Positions 25,862 through 35,533 of a stretch of 64,000 bases of DNA are shown here, piece by piece. The stretch's first letter is position 1; each line of letters starts with the position of its first letter. The notes under the pieces were generated by a model, which was given only the letters and a program-made list of their open reading frames with translations, had not been told where the DNA came from and did no database searches. Source of the DNA: Bradyrhizobium manausense. Its GTDB lineage: Bacteria > Pseudomonadota > Alphaproteobacteria > Rhizobiales > Xanthobacteraceae. Location of the stretch: positions 186,001 to 250,000 of the forward strand of contig NZ_JAFCLG010000003.1 of assembly GCF_018129685.1 (NCBI RefSeq). The letters run 5' to 3'. Both the position numbers and the translations under genes were made by a program.

Positions 25862-27936
25862 GGTGCCCCCGCGAAGGCGAGCACGGAGCGTGGTGGCGCC
25901 TTGCTGTCGCTTCCCGACTGGAAATCAACGTTGTTCAGCTTGGCATCCGTCGTGTTCAGGATCTGCTGCCAGCTCTTGTATTCGGGCATTTTGGGCAATT
26001 TGAATGCGATCTCTTCGGGGGCGGCGTTCAAGACAATAAAGATCGCGGCGCTGCCCGGTTCCATTGGCCCCATCACATAAGAGAGGAACCGCCCATCCGG
26101 GAATGTCCAGTCGCTCTCCGTCATCTCGTTGCCGTCAGGCGTCAGCCATAGCGCGCCGTAGGAGATGCCGTCCTTCGGCCGGCCGTCGAGCCAGCGATGG
26201 CTGCGCAGCTGCGAGAATTTCCGGCGGATCTCGGCGAGACCAGAGACGAAATCGACCATGTCGTCGCCGTCCTTGCCGAGATTGTCCCAGCCGACCCAGC
26301 CGACCTCGTTGTCCTGACAATAGGCGTTGTTGTTGCCGGATTGCGTGTTGCCGACCTCGTCGCCGGCAAGGAGCAGCGGAACGCCCTGCGCCAGCATCAG
26401 GCAAGCCAGCACGTTCTTGCGAAGCTGGCGGCGCAAGGCGAGGATTTTAGGATCGTCGGTCGGACCTTCGACACCGCAATTGTTGCTGTGGTTGTCGCTG
26501 GAGCCGTCGCGATTGTCCTCGCCGTTGGCCTCATTGTGCTTCTCGTTGTAGCTGAAGAGGTCGGCCAGCGTGAACCCGTCATGGACGGTGATGTGGTTGA
26601 TGCTGGCGCGCGGCCGCCGCCCGTCGTGGTTGAACAGGTCGGATGAGGCCGTCATGCGGCTGGAGATGTCGCCGATCAGGCTGCCTTCGCCGCTCCAGTA
26701 GCGGCGCATGGCGCTGCGATAGCGATCGTTCCACTCCGACCATTGCGAAGGGAATGCGCCGACCTGGTAGCCGCCCAGGCCGAGGTCCCAGGGTTCAGCG
26801 ACCAGCTTGACGGTGGCGAGCACCGGATCCTGCCGGATCGCGGTGAGAAACGAGCTGCCGCGTTCAAAACCGTTCGGGCCGCGCGCGAGAGTGGTGGCGA
26901 GGTCGAAGCGGAAGCCGTCGACATGGCAGACCTCGACCCAGTAGCGCAAGCTGTCCATCACCATCTGCAGCACGCGCGGATGTGTCAGATTCACCGACGA
27001 GCCACAGCCGGTGAAGTCGTCGTAATAGCGGGGGTTCTCGCGGTTCAGCCAGTAATAGGAAGCGTTGTCGATGCCGCGATAGCACAGCGTCGGACCGAGG
27101 TGATTGCCCTCGGCGGTGTGGTTATAGACGACATCCAGCATCACCTCGATGCCGGCATCGTGCAGACGCGCGACGGTGGTGCGGAAGGAATCGAGGGCAT
27201 TGTCCTGGGCGTAGCGCTGCTCCGGCGCGAAGAACGAGAGCGTGTTGTAGCCCCAGTAATTGACGAGCTTCTTCTCAACCAGCACGCGGTCGTCGACGAA
27301 GCTGTGGATCGGCAGCAGCTCGACGGTCGTCACACCGAGCTTCTTCAGGTGCTCGATCATCGCCGGTGACGACAGCCCGCCATAGGTGCCGCGCAAATTC
27401 GGCGGCACGTCGTCGCGCTTCTGCGTCAGGCCCTTGACGTGGGCCTCGTAGATAATCGTGTCTTCCCAGGGGATGTTGGGCCGGATCTCGCGCCGGCCCC
27501 AGTTGAAGGTCTCATCGACCACGACGCCCTTTGGCATGCCGCGCGCATTGTCGCGCCGGTCGAAAGACAGATCCTCGCGCGCTGAGCCGGTGCGATAGGC
27601 GAAATGCGCATCGCTCCAGACCAGCCGGCCGGCAAGCCGCTTGGCATAGGGGTCAAGCAGCAGCTTGTTGGCATTGAAGCGGTGGCCGTGTTCAGGCTCG
27701 TACGGGCCGTGCACGCGATAGCCGTAGAGCTGTCCCGGTGACACGTCGTTGAGATAGCCGTGCCAGACGTCCTCGGTTCGCTCCGGTAGCTCGATGCGCT
27801 CGAGCTCACGGCGGCCCTGGCTGTCGAAGAGGCACAGCTCGATCCTTTCGGCATGAGCGGAAAACAGCGCAAAGTTGGTGCCGCGTCCGTCCCAGCTTGC
27901 ACCGAGCCGTGCGGGCGATCCAGCAGTCAGGCGCAT
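25858..27936 (-). CDS. glgX: glycogen debranching enzyme (isoamylase type)
   Basis: A 692-aa GH13 enzyme with an N-terminal CBM48 domain (LGASWDGRGTNFALFSAHAE) that hydrolyses alpha-1,6 branches of glycogen, giving linear chains that TreY can use. Catalytic regions are DVVYNHTAEGNHLGPTL, GFRFDLATTLAR (nucleophile), LVAEPWDLG (acid) and ITVHDGFTLADL. Length is close to GlgX and TreX proteins. It lies 3 bp after glgB and overlaps treZ by 4 bp. In organisms with this order the enzyme is often called TreX; I use glgX from sequence. Confidence 0.93.
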   Translation of the reverse strand: MRLTAGSPARLGASWDGRGTNFALFSAHAERIELCLFDSQGRRELERIELPERTEDVWHGYLNDVSPGQLYGYRVHGPYEPEHGHRFNANKLLLDPYAKRLAGRLVWSDAHFAYRTGSAREDLSFDRRDNARGMPKGVVVDETFNWGRREIRPNIPWEDTIIYEAHVKGLTQKRDDVPPNLRGTYGGLSSPAMIEHLKKLGVTTVELLPIHSFVDDRVLVEKKLVNYWGYNTLSFFAPEQRYAQDNALDSFRTTVARLHDAGIEVMLDVVYNHTAEGNHLGPTLCYRGIDNASYYWLNRENPRYYDDFTGCGSSVNLTHPRVLQMVMDSLRYWVEVCHVDGFRFDLATTLARGPNGFERGSSFLTAIRQDPVLATVKLVAEPWDLGLGGYQVGAFPSQWSEWNDRYRSAMRRYWSGEGSLIGDISSRMTASSDLFNHDGRRPRASINHITVHDGFTLADLFSYNEKHNEANGEDNRDGSSDNHSNNCGVEGPTDDPKILALRRQLRKNVLACLMLAQGVPLLLAGDEVGNTQSGNNNAYCQDNEVGWVGWDNLGKDGDDMVDFVSGLAEIRRKFSQLRSHRWLDGRPKDGISYGALWLTPDGNEMTESDWTFPDGRFLSYVMGPMEPGSAAIFIVLNAAPEEIAFKLPKMPEYKSWQQILNTTDAKLNNVDFQSGSDSKAPPRSVLAFAGAP

Positions 27937-27939
27937 CGG

Positions 27940-30087
27940 TCAGCTTTCCGGAACAAGGAAGATCGCAGCGAGCGGTGGGAGGGTGAGGCGGAGCTCGGGT
28001 GCCTTGCCATCGATGGTCTGCACTTCGCCGATGTTCCCGACATTGGTTCCGCCATAATGGGCGGAGTCGGAGTTGAGCACCTCTTTCCATTTGCCGGCAA
28101 AGGGCACGGGGACGCGGTAGTCGCTGTAGACATTGGGCGAGAAATTGATCACCACAAGACATCGCGCGTTCTCGTCAAGACCCTTGCGCAGCCAGGCGAA
28201 CACGTTGCGGTTGGCATCATTGGTGATCAGCCATTCGAAGCCGGCTGGGTCGCAGTCCATCTGGTGCAGCGCAGGTACGGCACGATACAGCCGGTTGAGG
28301 TCGCGGATCAGCGCCTGGACGCCGGAATGATACTTGTATTCGAGCAGGTGCCAGTCGAGCGACTGGTCGTGATTCCATTCGCGGCTTTGCGCGATCTCGC
28401 CGCCCATGAACAGCAGCTTCTTGCCGGGATGGCCGAACATGAAGCTGTAATAGGCACGCAGATTGGCGAAGCGCTGCCATTCGTCGCCGGGCATGCGGCC
28501 GAGCAGCGAACGTTTGCCGTGAACGACCTCGTCATGCGACAGCGGCAGGATGAAGTTTTCCGAGAAGGCGTAGTGCAGGCCAAACAGGATCTCGCCGTGA
28601 TGATGCTTGCGGTGGATGGGATCCTTGCTGATGTAGTTCAGCGTGTCGTGCATCCAGCCCATGTTCCACTTATAGCCGAAGCCGAGCCCGCCGAATTCGA
28701 CCGGACGCGAGACCTGCGGCCATGCGGTGGATTCTTCCGCCGCCGTGGTCGCCTGCGGGAAGCGTGCGAACAGCTCGGTGTTGAAGCGGCGCAGGAAGTT
28801 GATCGCCTCGATGTTCTCGCGGCCGCCATACTGATTCGGAATCCAGGCGCCGGGCGGGCGGCTGTAGTCGAGATAGAGCATCGACGCGACCGCATCGACG
28901 CGCAGCCCGTCGATGGCGTAGCGTTCCAGCCAGAACAGCGCGTTCGAGACCAGGAAGTTCGTCACTTCGGTGCGGCCGTAATTATAGATCAGCGTGCCCC
29001 AGTCCAGGTGGCGACCCTGCAGCGGATTGGCGTGCTCGTACAGCGCCGTTCCGTCAAAGCTGCCGAGCCCGTGCGGGTCATCGGGGAAGTGGCCGGGCAC
29101 CCAGTCGAGCAGCACGCCGATGCCTTCGCGATGACAGGCATCGATCAGCGCGGCAAAGTCTTCCGGCGTGCCGAAGCGGCTGGTCGGTGCGTAGAGCCCG
29201 GTCGGCTGATAGCCCCAGGAGCCGTCGAATGGATGCTCGCTGACGGGCAGGAATTCGAGATGGGTAAAACCCAAGTCGCGGGCATAGGCCGGCAGTTGCT
29301 CGGCGAGTTCGCGATAGGTCAGCCATTCATTGCCGTCCTTGCGCCGCCATGAGCCGAGATGAACCTCGTAGATCGACATCGGCGCCGACAGCGCGTTGAT
29401 GCCATCCGGCGCCGGGCGCGGGCGCGGCAGCTGCGCTTCGTCGAACACGATGGAGGCGGTCTTCGGCCTGACTTCGCTGGCAAACGCCATCGGATCGGAT
29501 TTCAGCGGCAGCAAATGGCCGTGTGGCCCGATGATCTCGAATTTGTAATGGTCGCCAGCCTTGGCGTTCGGGATGAACAATTCCCAATAGCCGGCGCCTC
29601 GCACCCGCATGGGGTGCCGCCGCCCGTCCCAGAAATTGAAATCGCCGACCACGGATACGCGCCGCGCATTCGGCGCCAGCACGACGAAGCCGATGCCATC
29701 GATGCCCTCCAGCCGCATCGGATGCGCGCCGAGCTTGTCATAGAGGCGCTGATGGGTGCCTTCGCCGAGCAGATAGAGGTCGAAATCCGTCAGGATCGGG
29801 GGAAAGCGATAGGCGTCCTCGAACTCGACGACGTTGTCGCCGAATTTGGCGCGGAGCTGGTAACGCTGCGAGCCGTTCGGCAGCGCGCCGACGAACAGGC
29901 CCGACGCGTGAACGCGGTCGAGCCGGGCGACCTCGCCATGCTCACCGACCGCCTCGACATCAGAGGCATCGGGCAGGAAGGCGCGGACCACGCTCTTGTC
30001 GCCCTCGGGATGCAGGCCGAGATAGTGGAAGGGGTCGGAGTGGCGGCCCTCGATGATGGCGTAGGCTTCGGCTGGCAGTTTAGGCAT
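27940..30087 (-). CDS. glgB: 1,4-alpha-glucan branching enzyme
   Basis: A 715-aa GH13 branching enzyme that introduces alpha-1,6 links. It has the two N-terminal beta-sandwich modules of long GlgB proteins ([11 protein letters not shown] near the start, then [20 protein letters not shown]), and a catalytic barrel with [17 protein letters not shown] (nucleophile), AEESTAWP (acid) and [17 protein letters not shown] prefer ATG 30087 ([14 protein letters not shown]), which overlaps the treS stop by 8 bp; an ATG at 30105 is also in frame. In the operon it would branch chains made by GlgE. Confidence 0.96.
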   Translation of the reverse strand: MPKLPAEAYAIIEGRHSDPFHYLGLHPEGDKSVVRAFLPDASDVEAVGEHGEVARLDRVHASGLFVGALPNGSQRYQLRAKFGDNVVEFEDAYRFPPILTDFDLYLLGEGTHQRLYDKLGAHPMRLEGIDGIGFVVLAPNARRVSVVGDFNFWDGRRHPMRVRGAGYWELFIPNAKAGDHYKFEIIGPHGHLLPLKSDPMAFASEVRPKTASIVFDEAQLPRPRPAPDGINALSAPMSIYEVHLGSWRRKDGNEWLTYRELAEQLPAYARDLGFTHLEFLPVSEHPFDGSWGYQPTGLYAPTSRFGTPEDFAALIDACHREGIGVLLDWVPGHFPDDPHGLGSFDGTALYEHANPLQGRHLDWGTLIYNYGRTEVTNFLVSNALFWLERYAIDGLRVDAVASMLYLDYSRPPGAWIPNQYGGRENIEAINFLRRFNTELFARFPQATTAAEESTAWPQVSRPVEFGGLGFGYKWNMGWMHDTLNYISKDPIHRKHHHGEILFGLHYAFSENFILPLSHDEVVHGKRSLLGRMPGDEWQRFANLRAYYSFMFGHPGKKLLFMGGEIAQSREWNHDQSLDWHLLEYKYHSGVQALIRDLNRLYRAVPALHQMDCDPAGFEWLITNDANRNVFAWLRKGLDENARCLVVINFSPNVYSDYRVPVPFAGKWKEVLNSDSAHYGGTNVGNIGEVQTIDGKAPELRLTLPPLAAIFLVPES

Positions 30088-33000
30088 GGGCTTCGCTCTC
30101 GGCATTGGACAGAATGCGAAGCAGGCCGGTCAGCGGCGCATGGAGCCCCTCCGGTCGGTGCGACAGCTCGTACTCTACCTCGTCGAACGCTTGATCAAGC
30201 AGGAAAAACCTTAACATGCTTTCCGCCGAATGCTTGTCCTTCGGCCAGAGCCGATGATCGGTCATGGCCTCGCGATAGGCGGACAGGAAGCTCGCCGTAG
30301 CGTGTTCACGCCACTCGCCGAGCGCGGCGGCAAGCCGGTCGTGCTCGTCACTGCCGCCTGAGAGCGCCCGGTTAAGGGCCGCGTTAACCGAAAGATCAAT
30401 CGAGCGGACCAGGCCCGCGACGTCGCGCGCGGCGGGCAGTTTGCGCCGCTTGTCGGCCAGCGGCAGCCGCGGATCGCCGTCGAAATCGATGATGAAGATG
30501 TCATCCTTCACGATCAGAGTTTGCCCGAGGCGGAAGTCGCCATGATGACGGATGTTCAACCCGCCGATGTCGGATGGCAAGAGCGCATTGAGGCGGTCGG
30601 ACAGGGCTGCCCATGCCGCGGCCAGTTGATCGATCAGCGGACGGTCGGCCTCGCGCAGGCCATCCCTGATGTCAGCGAGGCGCTCGAACACCCGTTCGGC
30701 GCGCGCCTTGAGGTCCGAGGTCCAGCGCTTGACGTGCGCGGCGCCGATCGGCTCGGGGGCGAGATTGGCGGGCTTGGCCGCGGCGAGCGCCATGTGCAGC
30801 TCTGCGAGCCGCCGGCCGATCTGGGCCATGAAGTGCAGATAGGGCGCCTGCTCCTGGGTCCGCGGGTGCATCTCGCCCGGCGGGAGCACCCGCTGCTCGT
30901 CGACATAGCGGTCGAGATAGCCCGTGGTGACGGCCCAACCATCACCCTGGTTCTCGACATAGGCGTGCAGGACGCCGATCGCGCTGCGATTGTCGCCTTC
31001 GGCCAGCTCGACGCTGCCGAGCAGCGCCGGCGCATGGGCAAAGCGGGCGACCTCGGTGAGATAATGGCCGATCTCGATCTCGGGGCTGACGCCGCATTCG
31101 AGCCGGCGATAAATCTTGGCGACATACTGGTTGTCGACCAGCGCGGTGCTGTTCGACTGCTCAACCGCACGGATGCGCGCGGGCTCCTTGACGGTGTAAT
31201 CGGCGAACAGGCTGGTCGGCTTGAACTCGAGCCGCAGATTGTTCTCCTCTACCACCAGCTTCTGCGACAGGCCTCGCAGGAAAAGCCCGATGAAGATCTG
31301 GTCGGTGGCGACGTCGAGCAGTGTGCCTTCGCGCGCACCCTGGCGCACAGCTGCGAGCGCCTTCGGATTGAAGCGTTCGCGGTCGAAGCGGACCCACTCG
31401 ATTTGCATCGGCAGCACGTAGCGCGCCGTTTTGTCGTCCTGCGTCGTCTCGAAGAACGCGATCCAGGGCCTGTTGTCGCCGATGTCGCTGAACGGCACCG
31501 CCGAGGTCAGCGTAGCCTGGATGCGCTTGGGATTGTGCTCGGGATACCAGCGCGTCCGCGACAGGAAGCCCGGCAGCACGTCGCGCTCGAACACGCCGCG
31601 CTCGCGCGCCAGCGACACCCAGTTCGAATTGACCGGGACCACCAGCGTCTCGAATTCCGGCACTGCGCTCGGCGTCACCGGCTCGGACTTGTCGCGCTCC
31701 TGGAGCTGGAACCAATAGAAGCCGTAGGGCCCCAGCGTGATCATGTAGGGTAATTCGCCGATCGCCGGGAAGCGGCTGCGACCGAGCATTTCCTGCGGGA
31801 TGCGGTCCTTCCAGGGCGACAGGTCGAGCTCGGTCGCCTGTGCCGCGCGCGACAGATTGGCGACGCAGAGGATGACTTCGTCGCGATACTGCCGGACATA
31901 GGCGAGCACGGAGCGGTTGGCCGGGCGGATGAAGGTCATGGTGCCGCGGCCGAAGGCCAGCGTCGACTTGCGCACCGAGATCAGCCGCTTGGTGGCGTTG
32001 AGCTGTGAGGACAAGCTGCGCGACTGCGCTTCCACGTTGACAGATTCATAGCCGTAGACGGGGTCCATGATCGGCGGCGCGTAGAGGCGTGCGGGATCGG
32101 CGCGGGAGAAGCCGCCATTACGGTCCGGGCTCCACTGCATCGGCGTACGCACGCCGTTGCGGTCGCCGAGATAGATATTGTCGCCCATCCCGATCTCGTC
32201 GCCGTAATAGATGATCGGCGTGCCGGGGAAGGACAGCAGCAGCGAGTTCATCAGCTCGATCTTGCGCCGGTCATTGTCCATCAGCGGCGCGAGCCGCCGG
32301 CGGATGCCGACATTGATGCGGGCGCGGGGATCGTTGGCGTAGGTGGTCCAGAGATAGTCGCGCTCGACGTCGGTGACCATCTCGAGTGTCAGCTCGTCAT
32401 GATTGCGCAGGAACAGCGCCCATTGGCAGCTTGCCGGGATATCAGGCGTCTGGCGCAGGATGTCGGTGATCGGGAAGCGGTCCTCCTGCGCGATCGCCAT
32501 GTAGATGCGCGGCATCAGCGGGAAGTGGTAGGCCATGTGGCATTCGTCGCCGCGGCCGAAATATTCCTGCACATCCTCCGGCCATTGATTGGCTTCGGCC
32601 AGCAGCAGCTTTCCCTTGGAATAGGCATCGAGCTCCTGTCGCAGGCGCTTGATGATCGCATGTGTCTCCGGGAGGTTCTCGTTCGAGGTGCCCTCGCGCT
32701 CGCACAGATAGGGGATGGCATCGAGCCGGAAGCCATCGACACCGGCATCCAGCCAGCGCTTCATCACCTGGATGATGGCGCTGACGACGCGTGGATTGTC
32801 GAAATTGAGATCGGGCTGATGCGAGAAGAAGCGATGCCAGTAGAACGCACCGGCCTCGGGATCCCAGGTCCAGTTCGACTTCTCGGTGTCGGTGAAGATG
32901 ATCCGCGTGCCCTGGTATTTCTGGTCGGTGTCGCTCCAGACATACCAGTCGCGGGCACTCGAGCCCGCGGGGCTGCGGCGCGCGCGCTTGAACCAGTCAT

Positions 33001-33373
33001 GCTGGTCGGAGGTGTGGTTGACGACGAGCTCGGTGATGACGCGCAGGCCGCGCTTCTGCGCTTCCTGGATGAAGCGCTTGAAGTCCTTCATGGTCCCGAA
33101 ATCGGGATTGACCGTGCCGTAATCGGCGATGTCGTAGCCGTCGTCGCGGCCAGGCGAGGGATAGAATGGCAGCAGCCACAGCGCGGTGACGCCGAGATCC
33201 TGCAGGTAGGGCAGCTTCTCGGTCAGGCCCGCGAAATCTCCGATGCCGTCATTGTTGCTGTCGGCGAAGGCCTTGACATGGAGCTGGTAGATGATGGCGT
33301 CCTTGTACCATAGCTCATCCACGACCTCGGCAGCCTCGGCCTTCTTGGTGTCGACGGAAGACAAGACATTCAT
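30080..33373 (-). CDS. treS: trehalose synthase-maltokinase fusion
   Basis: A 1097-aa bifunctional protein. Residues about 20-580 are TreS, a GH13 enzyme that interconverts trehalose and maltose: [29 protein letters not shown] (nucleophile), [12 protein letters not shown] (acid), [12 protein letters not shown]. Residues about 600-1097 are a maltokinase of the Pep2/Mak type that makes maltose 1-phosphate; its phosphotransferase motifs HHGDFRLGQ and FIIDFDGDP are present near the C-terminus. Fusion of the two is known in several proteobacteria. ATG 33373 is chosen because the family sequence follows; the frame is open to 33454. It lies 11 bp after the GlgE-like gene, its expected next step. Confidence 0.95.
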   Translation of the reverse strand: MNVLSSVDTKKAEAAEVVDELWYKDAIIYQLHVKAFADSNNDGIGDFAGLTEKLPYLQDLGVTALWLLPFYPSPGRDDGYDIADYGTVNPDFGTMKDFKRFIQEAQKRGLRVITELVVNHTSDQHDWFKRARRSPAGSSARDWYVWSDTDQKYQGTRIIFTDTEKSNWTWDPEAGAFYWHRFFSHQPDLNFDNPRVVSAIIQVMKRWLDAGVDGFRLDAIPYLCEREGTSNENLPETHAIIKRLRQELDAYSKGKLLLAEANQWPEDVQEYFGRGDECHMAYHFPLMPRIYMAIAQEDRFPITDILRQTPDIPASCQWALFLRNHDELTLEMVTDVERDYLWTTYANDPRARINVGIRRRLAPLMDNDRRKIELMNSLLLSFPGTPIIYYGDEIGMGDNIYLGDRNGVRTPMQWSPDRNGGFSRADPARLYAPPIMDPVYGYESVNVEAQSRSLSSQLNATKRLISVRKSTLAFGRGTMTFIRPANRSVLAYVRQYRDEVILCVANLSRAAQATELDLSPWKDRIPQEMLGRSRFPAIGELPYMITLGPYGFYWFQLQERDKSEPVTPSAVPEFETLVVPVNSNWVSLARERGVFERDVLPGFLSRTRWYPEHNPKRIQATLTSAVPFSDIGDNRPWIAFFETTQDDKTARYVLPMQIEWVRFDRERFNPKALAAVRQGAREGTLLDVATDQIFIGLFLRGLSQKLVVEENNLRLEFKPTSLFADYTVKEPARIRAVEQSNSTALVDNQYVAKIYRRLECGVSPEIEIGHYLTEVARFAHAPALLGSVELAEGDNRSAIGVLHAYVENQGDGWAVTTGYLDRYVDEQRVLPPGEMHPRTQEQAPYLHFMAQIGRRLAELHMALAAAKPANLAPEPIGAAHVKRWTSDLKARAERVFERLADIRDGLREADRPLIDQLAAAWAALSDRLNALLPSDIGGLNIRHHGDFRLGQTLIVKDDIFIIDFDGDPRLPLADKRRKLPAARDVAGLVRSIDLSVNAALNRALSGGSDEHDRLAAALGEWREHATASFLSAYREAMTDHRLWPKDKHSAESMLRFFLLDQAFDEVEYELSHRPEGLHAPLTGLLRILSNAESEAHA

Positions 33374-33384
33374 GGCGTGATCCC

Positions 33385-35331
33385 TTACGCCAGGCAGCGG
33401 AACAGCAGCGCCGGATCGCGGTCGGGATCGATACGCAATTTGATCCCGCCCCATTCGATGCGGGACTGTTCGCCTGTCATGAGATTTTCGAGAGCGGTGA
33501 CGGGGCGGCGCTCGCCGCCGACGTCGATGGTGAGGTCGCCGAGCGGCAGCCAGAACTCGCGCGCATGGCGCGAAAGTGCGATGGCCGCCACGATTGTATT
33601 GACGGGTTCAGCCGCCTCCTTGGCGAAGGCGATGGTCTCGCCGTCGTCGACGGCAAGGAAGCGCAGATTGTTGGTCTGCTGAAGCGCCGAATTGTCGTTG
33701 CGGATGCGATTGAGCGCAGTGATATAGGGCTTGATGTTGCCGGGCTTGTCCCAGTCGCGCTGGCGGATCTGGTATTTCTCGGAATCCTGGTACTCTTCGT
33801 GACCGGGGACGGCCTCATGCTCCAGCAGCTCGAACCCGCTGTAGAGGCCGTAATTGCCCGACAGCATTGCCGCCAGCGCGATACGCGACTTGAACATCCA
33901 GGCCTCGCCGCTCTGGAGATGGTAGGGCAGCAGGTCCAGTGTGTTGACGAACAGGTTCGGTCGATAGAAGTCCCGCTCGGGATAGCGCGTGAGCTCGCCG
34001 AGATATTGCTCCAGCTCCCACTTCCCCGTGCGCCACGGGAAATAGCTGAAGGACTGCGCGAAGCCGAGCTTGGCGAGGCCCTTCATCAGCTTTGGCCGCG
34101 CAAACGTCTTGGAGAACAGGATCACCTCGGGATGCCGCTGGCGAACCTCGTGGATCAGCCACTCCCAGAATGGCAGCGGCGCCGTGTCGTGATTGTCGAT
34201 CGCGAAAATGGTGACGCCATGGTCGATCCAGAACAACATGGCGTCGCGGAACGCGTTCCACAGCCCGACCCGGTCGACCGAGGCGAAGTCGGGGATGACG
34301 ATGTCGGAGTAGGGCCCCTCCGCCGTCCGCACCGAGCGGTCCGGCCGCCATTTGAACCATTCCGGATGCTGCGTCAGCCAGGGATGATCCGGCGAGCATT
34401 GCACGGCGAAATCGAGTGCGAGTTCGAGGCCGTATTCCAGGCAGGTCGCGACCAGCGCGCGGAAATCCTCGATGCTGCCGAGCTCGGGATGCAGCGCATC
34501 GTGCCCGCCCTCGGCAGAGCCGATCGCATAGGGTGAGCCGGGTTCGCCTTGGGCCGCGACGGCAGCATTGTTGCGGCCTTTGCGGCGGGTCTCGCCGATC
34601 GGGTGGATCGGTGTGAAATACAGCACGTCAAAGCCCATCGCGGCGATGTCGGGCACGCGAACGATGCAGTCGCGGAGTGTGCCGTGCTGGCCGGCAACCG
34701 CGCTCTGGCTGCGCGGCATCATCTGATACCAGGCACCGAAGCGCGCTTTGTCGCGGTCGATAACAAGCGGGAAGTTCGGCGAACGGGTCAGGTCGGGCCG
34801 CGCCTGGCTTTCGGCCATGGCCTCGCCGAGTTCGGCCGCAAGCAGCGGAGCGATGTCGCCGCTGCCGAGATAGTCCTCACACTTCCTGACGATCACGGCC
34901 GCCGCGTCCTGACCCGCGCCATGCGCCTTCGTCAGCAGGCCTGCGCCCTCGATCGCGTCGAGCGTGACGTCTCCGCCGGAGAGATGCTTGCGCTCGAGCC
35001 CGTGACGCCAGGTGGCGAATTCATCGGTCCAGGCTTCGATGGCATAGACATATTGACCTGGTTCCGCCGGCGTGAACGCGCCGGACCAGCGGTCATCGCC
35101 ATGATGCGTCATGAGCTCACGGCGCCATTCGCGGTCCTGCTCGCCGCGCCAGATCAGCGCGGCGCTGATGGTGGCATCGCCATCGCGATAGATGTCGGCC
35201 CATACCTCGACCCGATCGCCCGCGATCCGCTTCACGGCGAAGCGGCCGCCATCGATCAACGGAAAGATATTTTCGATGAGGAAAGCGCTGCCGGAAGCGG
35301 CACTTTCGACAGTTTGAATTGTCTTGTTCAC
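33385..35331 (-). CDS. glgE: GlgE-like alpha-1,4-glucan:maltose-1-phosphate maltosyltransferase, altered active site
   Basis: A 648-aa GH13_3 protein. GlgE extends alpha-glucans with maltose 1-phosphate. Family features are [14 protein letters not shown] and a beta-sandwich N-terminus, [49 protein letters not shown] and [20 protein letters not shown]. The nucleophile region reads [10 protein letters not shown] (Asp379) where known GlgE has RVDNPHTKP, and the general-acid region reads [10 protein letters not shown], with Lys408 in place of the glutamate; the 29-residue spacing equals that between Asp394 and Glu423 of Streptomyces GlgE (from memory). GTG 35331 is preferred: an ATG at 35418 would sit 3 bp from a promoter-like palindrome. 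First gene of the operon. Confidence 0.8.
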   Translation of the reverse strand: MNKTIQTVESAASGSAFLIENIFPLIDGGRFAVKRIAGDRVEVWADIYRDGDATISAALIWRGEQDREWRRELMTHHGDDRWSGAFTPAEPGQYVYAIEAWTDEFATWRHGLERKHLSGGDVTLDAIEGAGLLTKAHGAGQDAAAVIVRKCEDYLGSGDIAPLLAAELGEAMAESQARPDLTRSPNFPLVIDRDKARFGAWYQMMPRSQSAVAGQHGTLRDCIVRVPDIAAMGFDVLYFTPIHPIGETRRKGRNNAAVAAQGEPGSPYAIGSAEGGHDALHPELGSIEDFRALVATCLEYGLELALDFAVQCSPDHPWLTQHPEWFKWRPDRSVRTAEGPYSDIVIPDFASVDRVGLWNAFRDAMLFWIDHGVTIFAIDNHDTAPLPFWEWLIHEVRQRHPEVILFSKTFARPKLMKGLAKLGFAQSFSYFPWRTGKWELEQYLGELTRYPERDFYRPNLFVNTLDLLPYHLQSGEAWMFKSRIALAAMLSGNYGLYSGFELLEHEAVPGHEEYQDSEKYQIRQRDWDKPGNIKPYITALNRIRNDNSALQQTNNLRFLAVDDGETIAFAKEAAEPVNTIVAAIALSRHAREFWLPLGDLTIDVGGERRPVTALENLMTGEQSRIEWGGIKLRIDPDRDPALLFRCLA

Positions 35332-35420
35332 GGTGATGCCATTGACAAGAGTGCAGGGGCCCGTTTCCCTTGTCGGGAACCTACTTGGTAGCACTATAGA
35401 AAGCCGCTTGTGTGGCATTG

Positions 35421-35434
35421 GTTCCCATGGGAAC
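35421..35434. promoter_or_regulatory. 14-bp perfect palindrome between glgE and malQ
   Basis: GTTCCCATGGGAAC is a perfect palindrome in the divergent glgE/malQ region and places a GGAAC on each strand, pointing outward. See the malQ-directed promoter at 35430-35455. Confidence 0.45.
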
Positions 35435-35455
35435 GGGAGGTGCGGCTTGCGAGTT
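35430..35455 (+). promoter_or_regulatory. EcfG-like promoter of malQ (candidate)
   Basis: GGAAC (35430-35434), 17-bp spacer, AGTT (35452-35455), one mismatch from GGAAC-N16/17-CGTT. The predicted start point is about 70 bp upstream of the malQ ATG. The minus-strand counterpart towards glgE has GGAAC but only CTTT at the -10 position, so that side is weaker. Confidence 0.33.
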
Positions 35456-35533
35456 ATCCTTTGCTAACCTCTTACGCTGCCTCGTTAAAATCAATGACCC
35501 CGGCCTGATGAAGGCTTGCAAGCTGCGTGCCGA

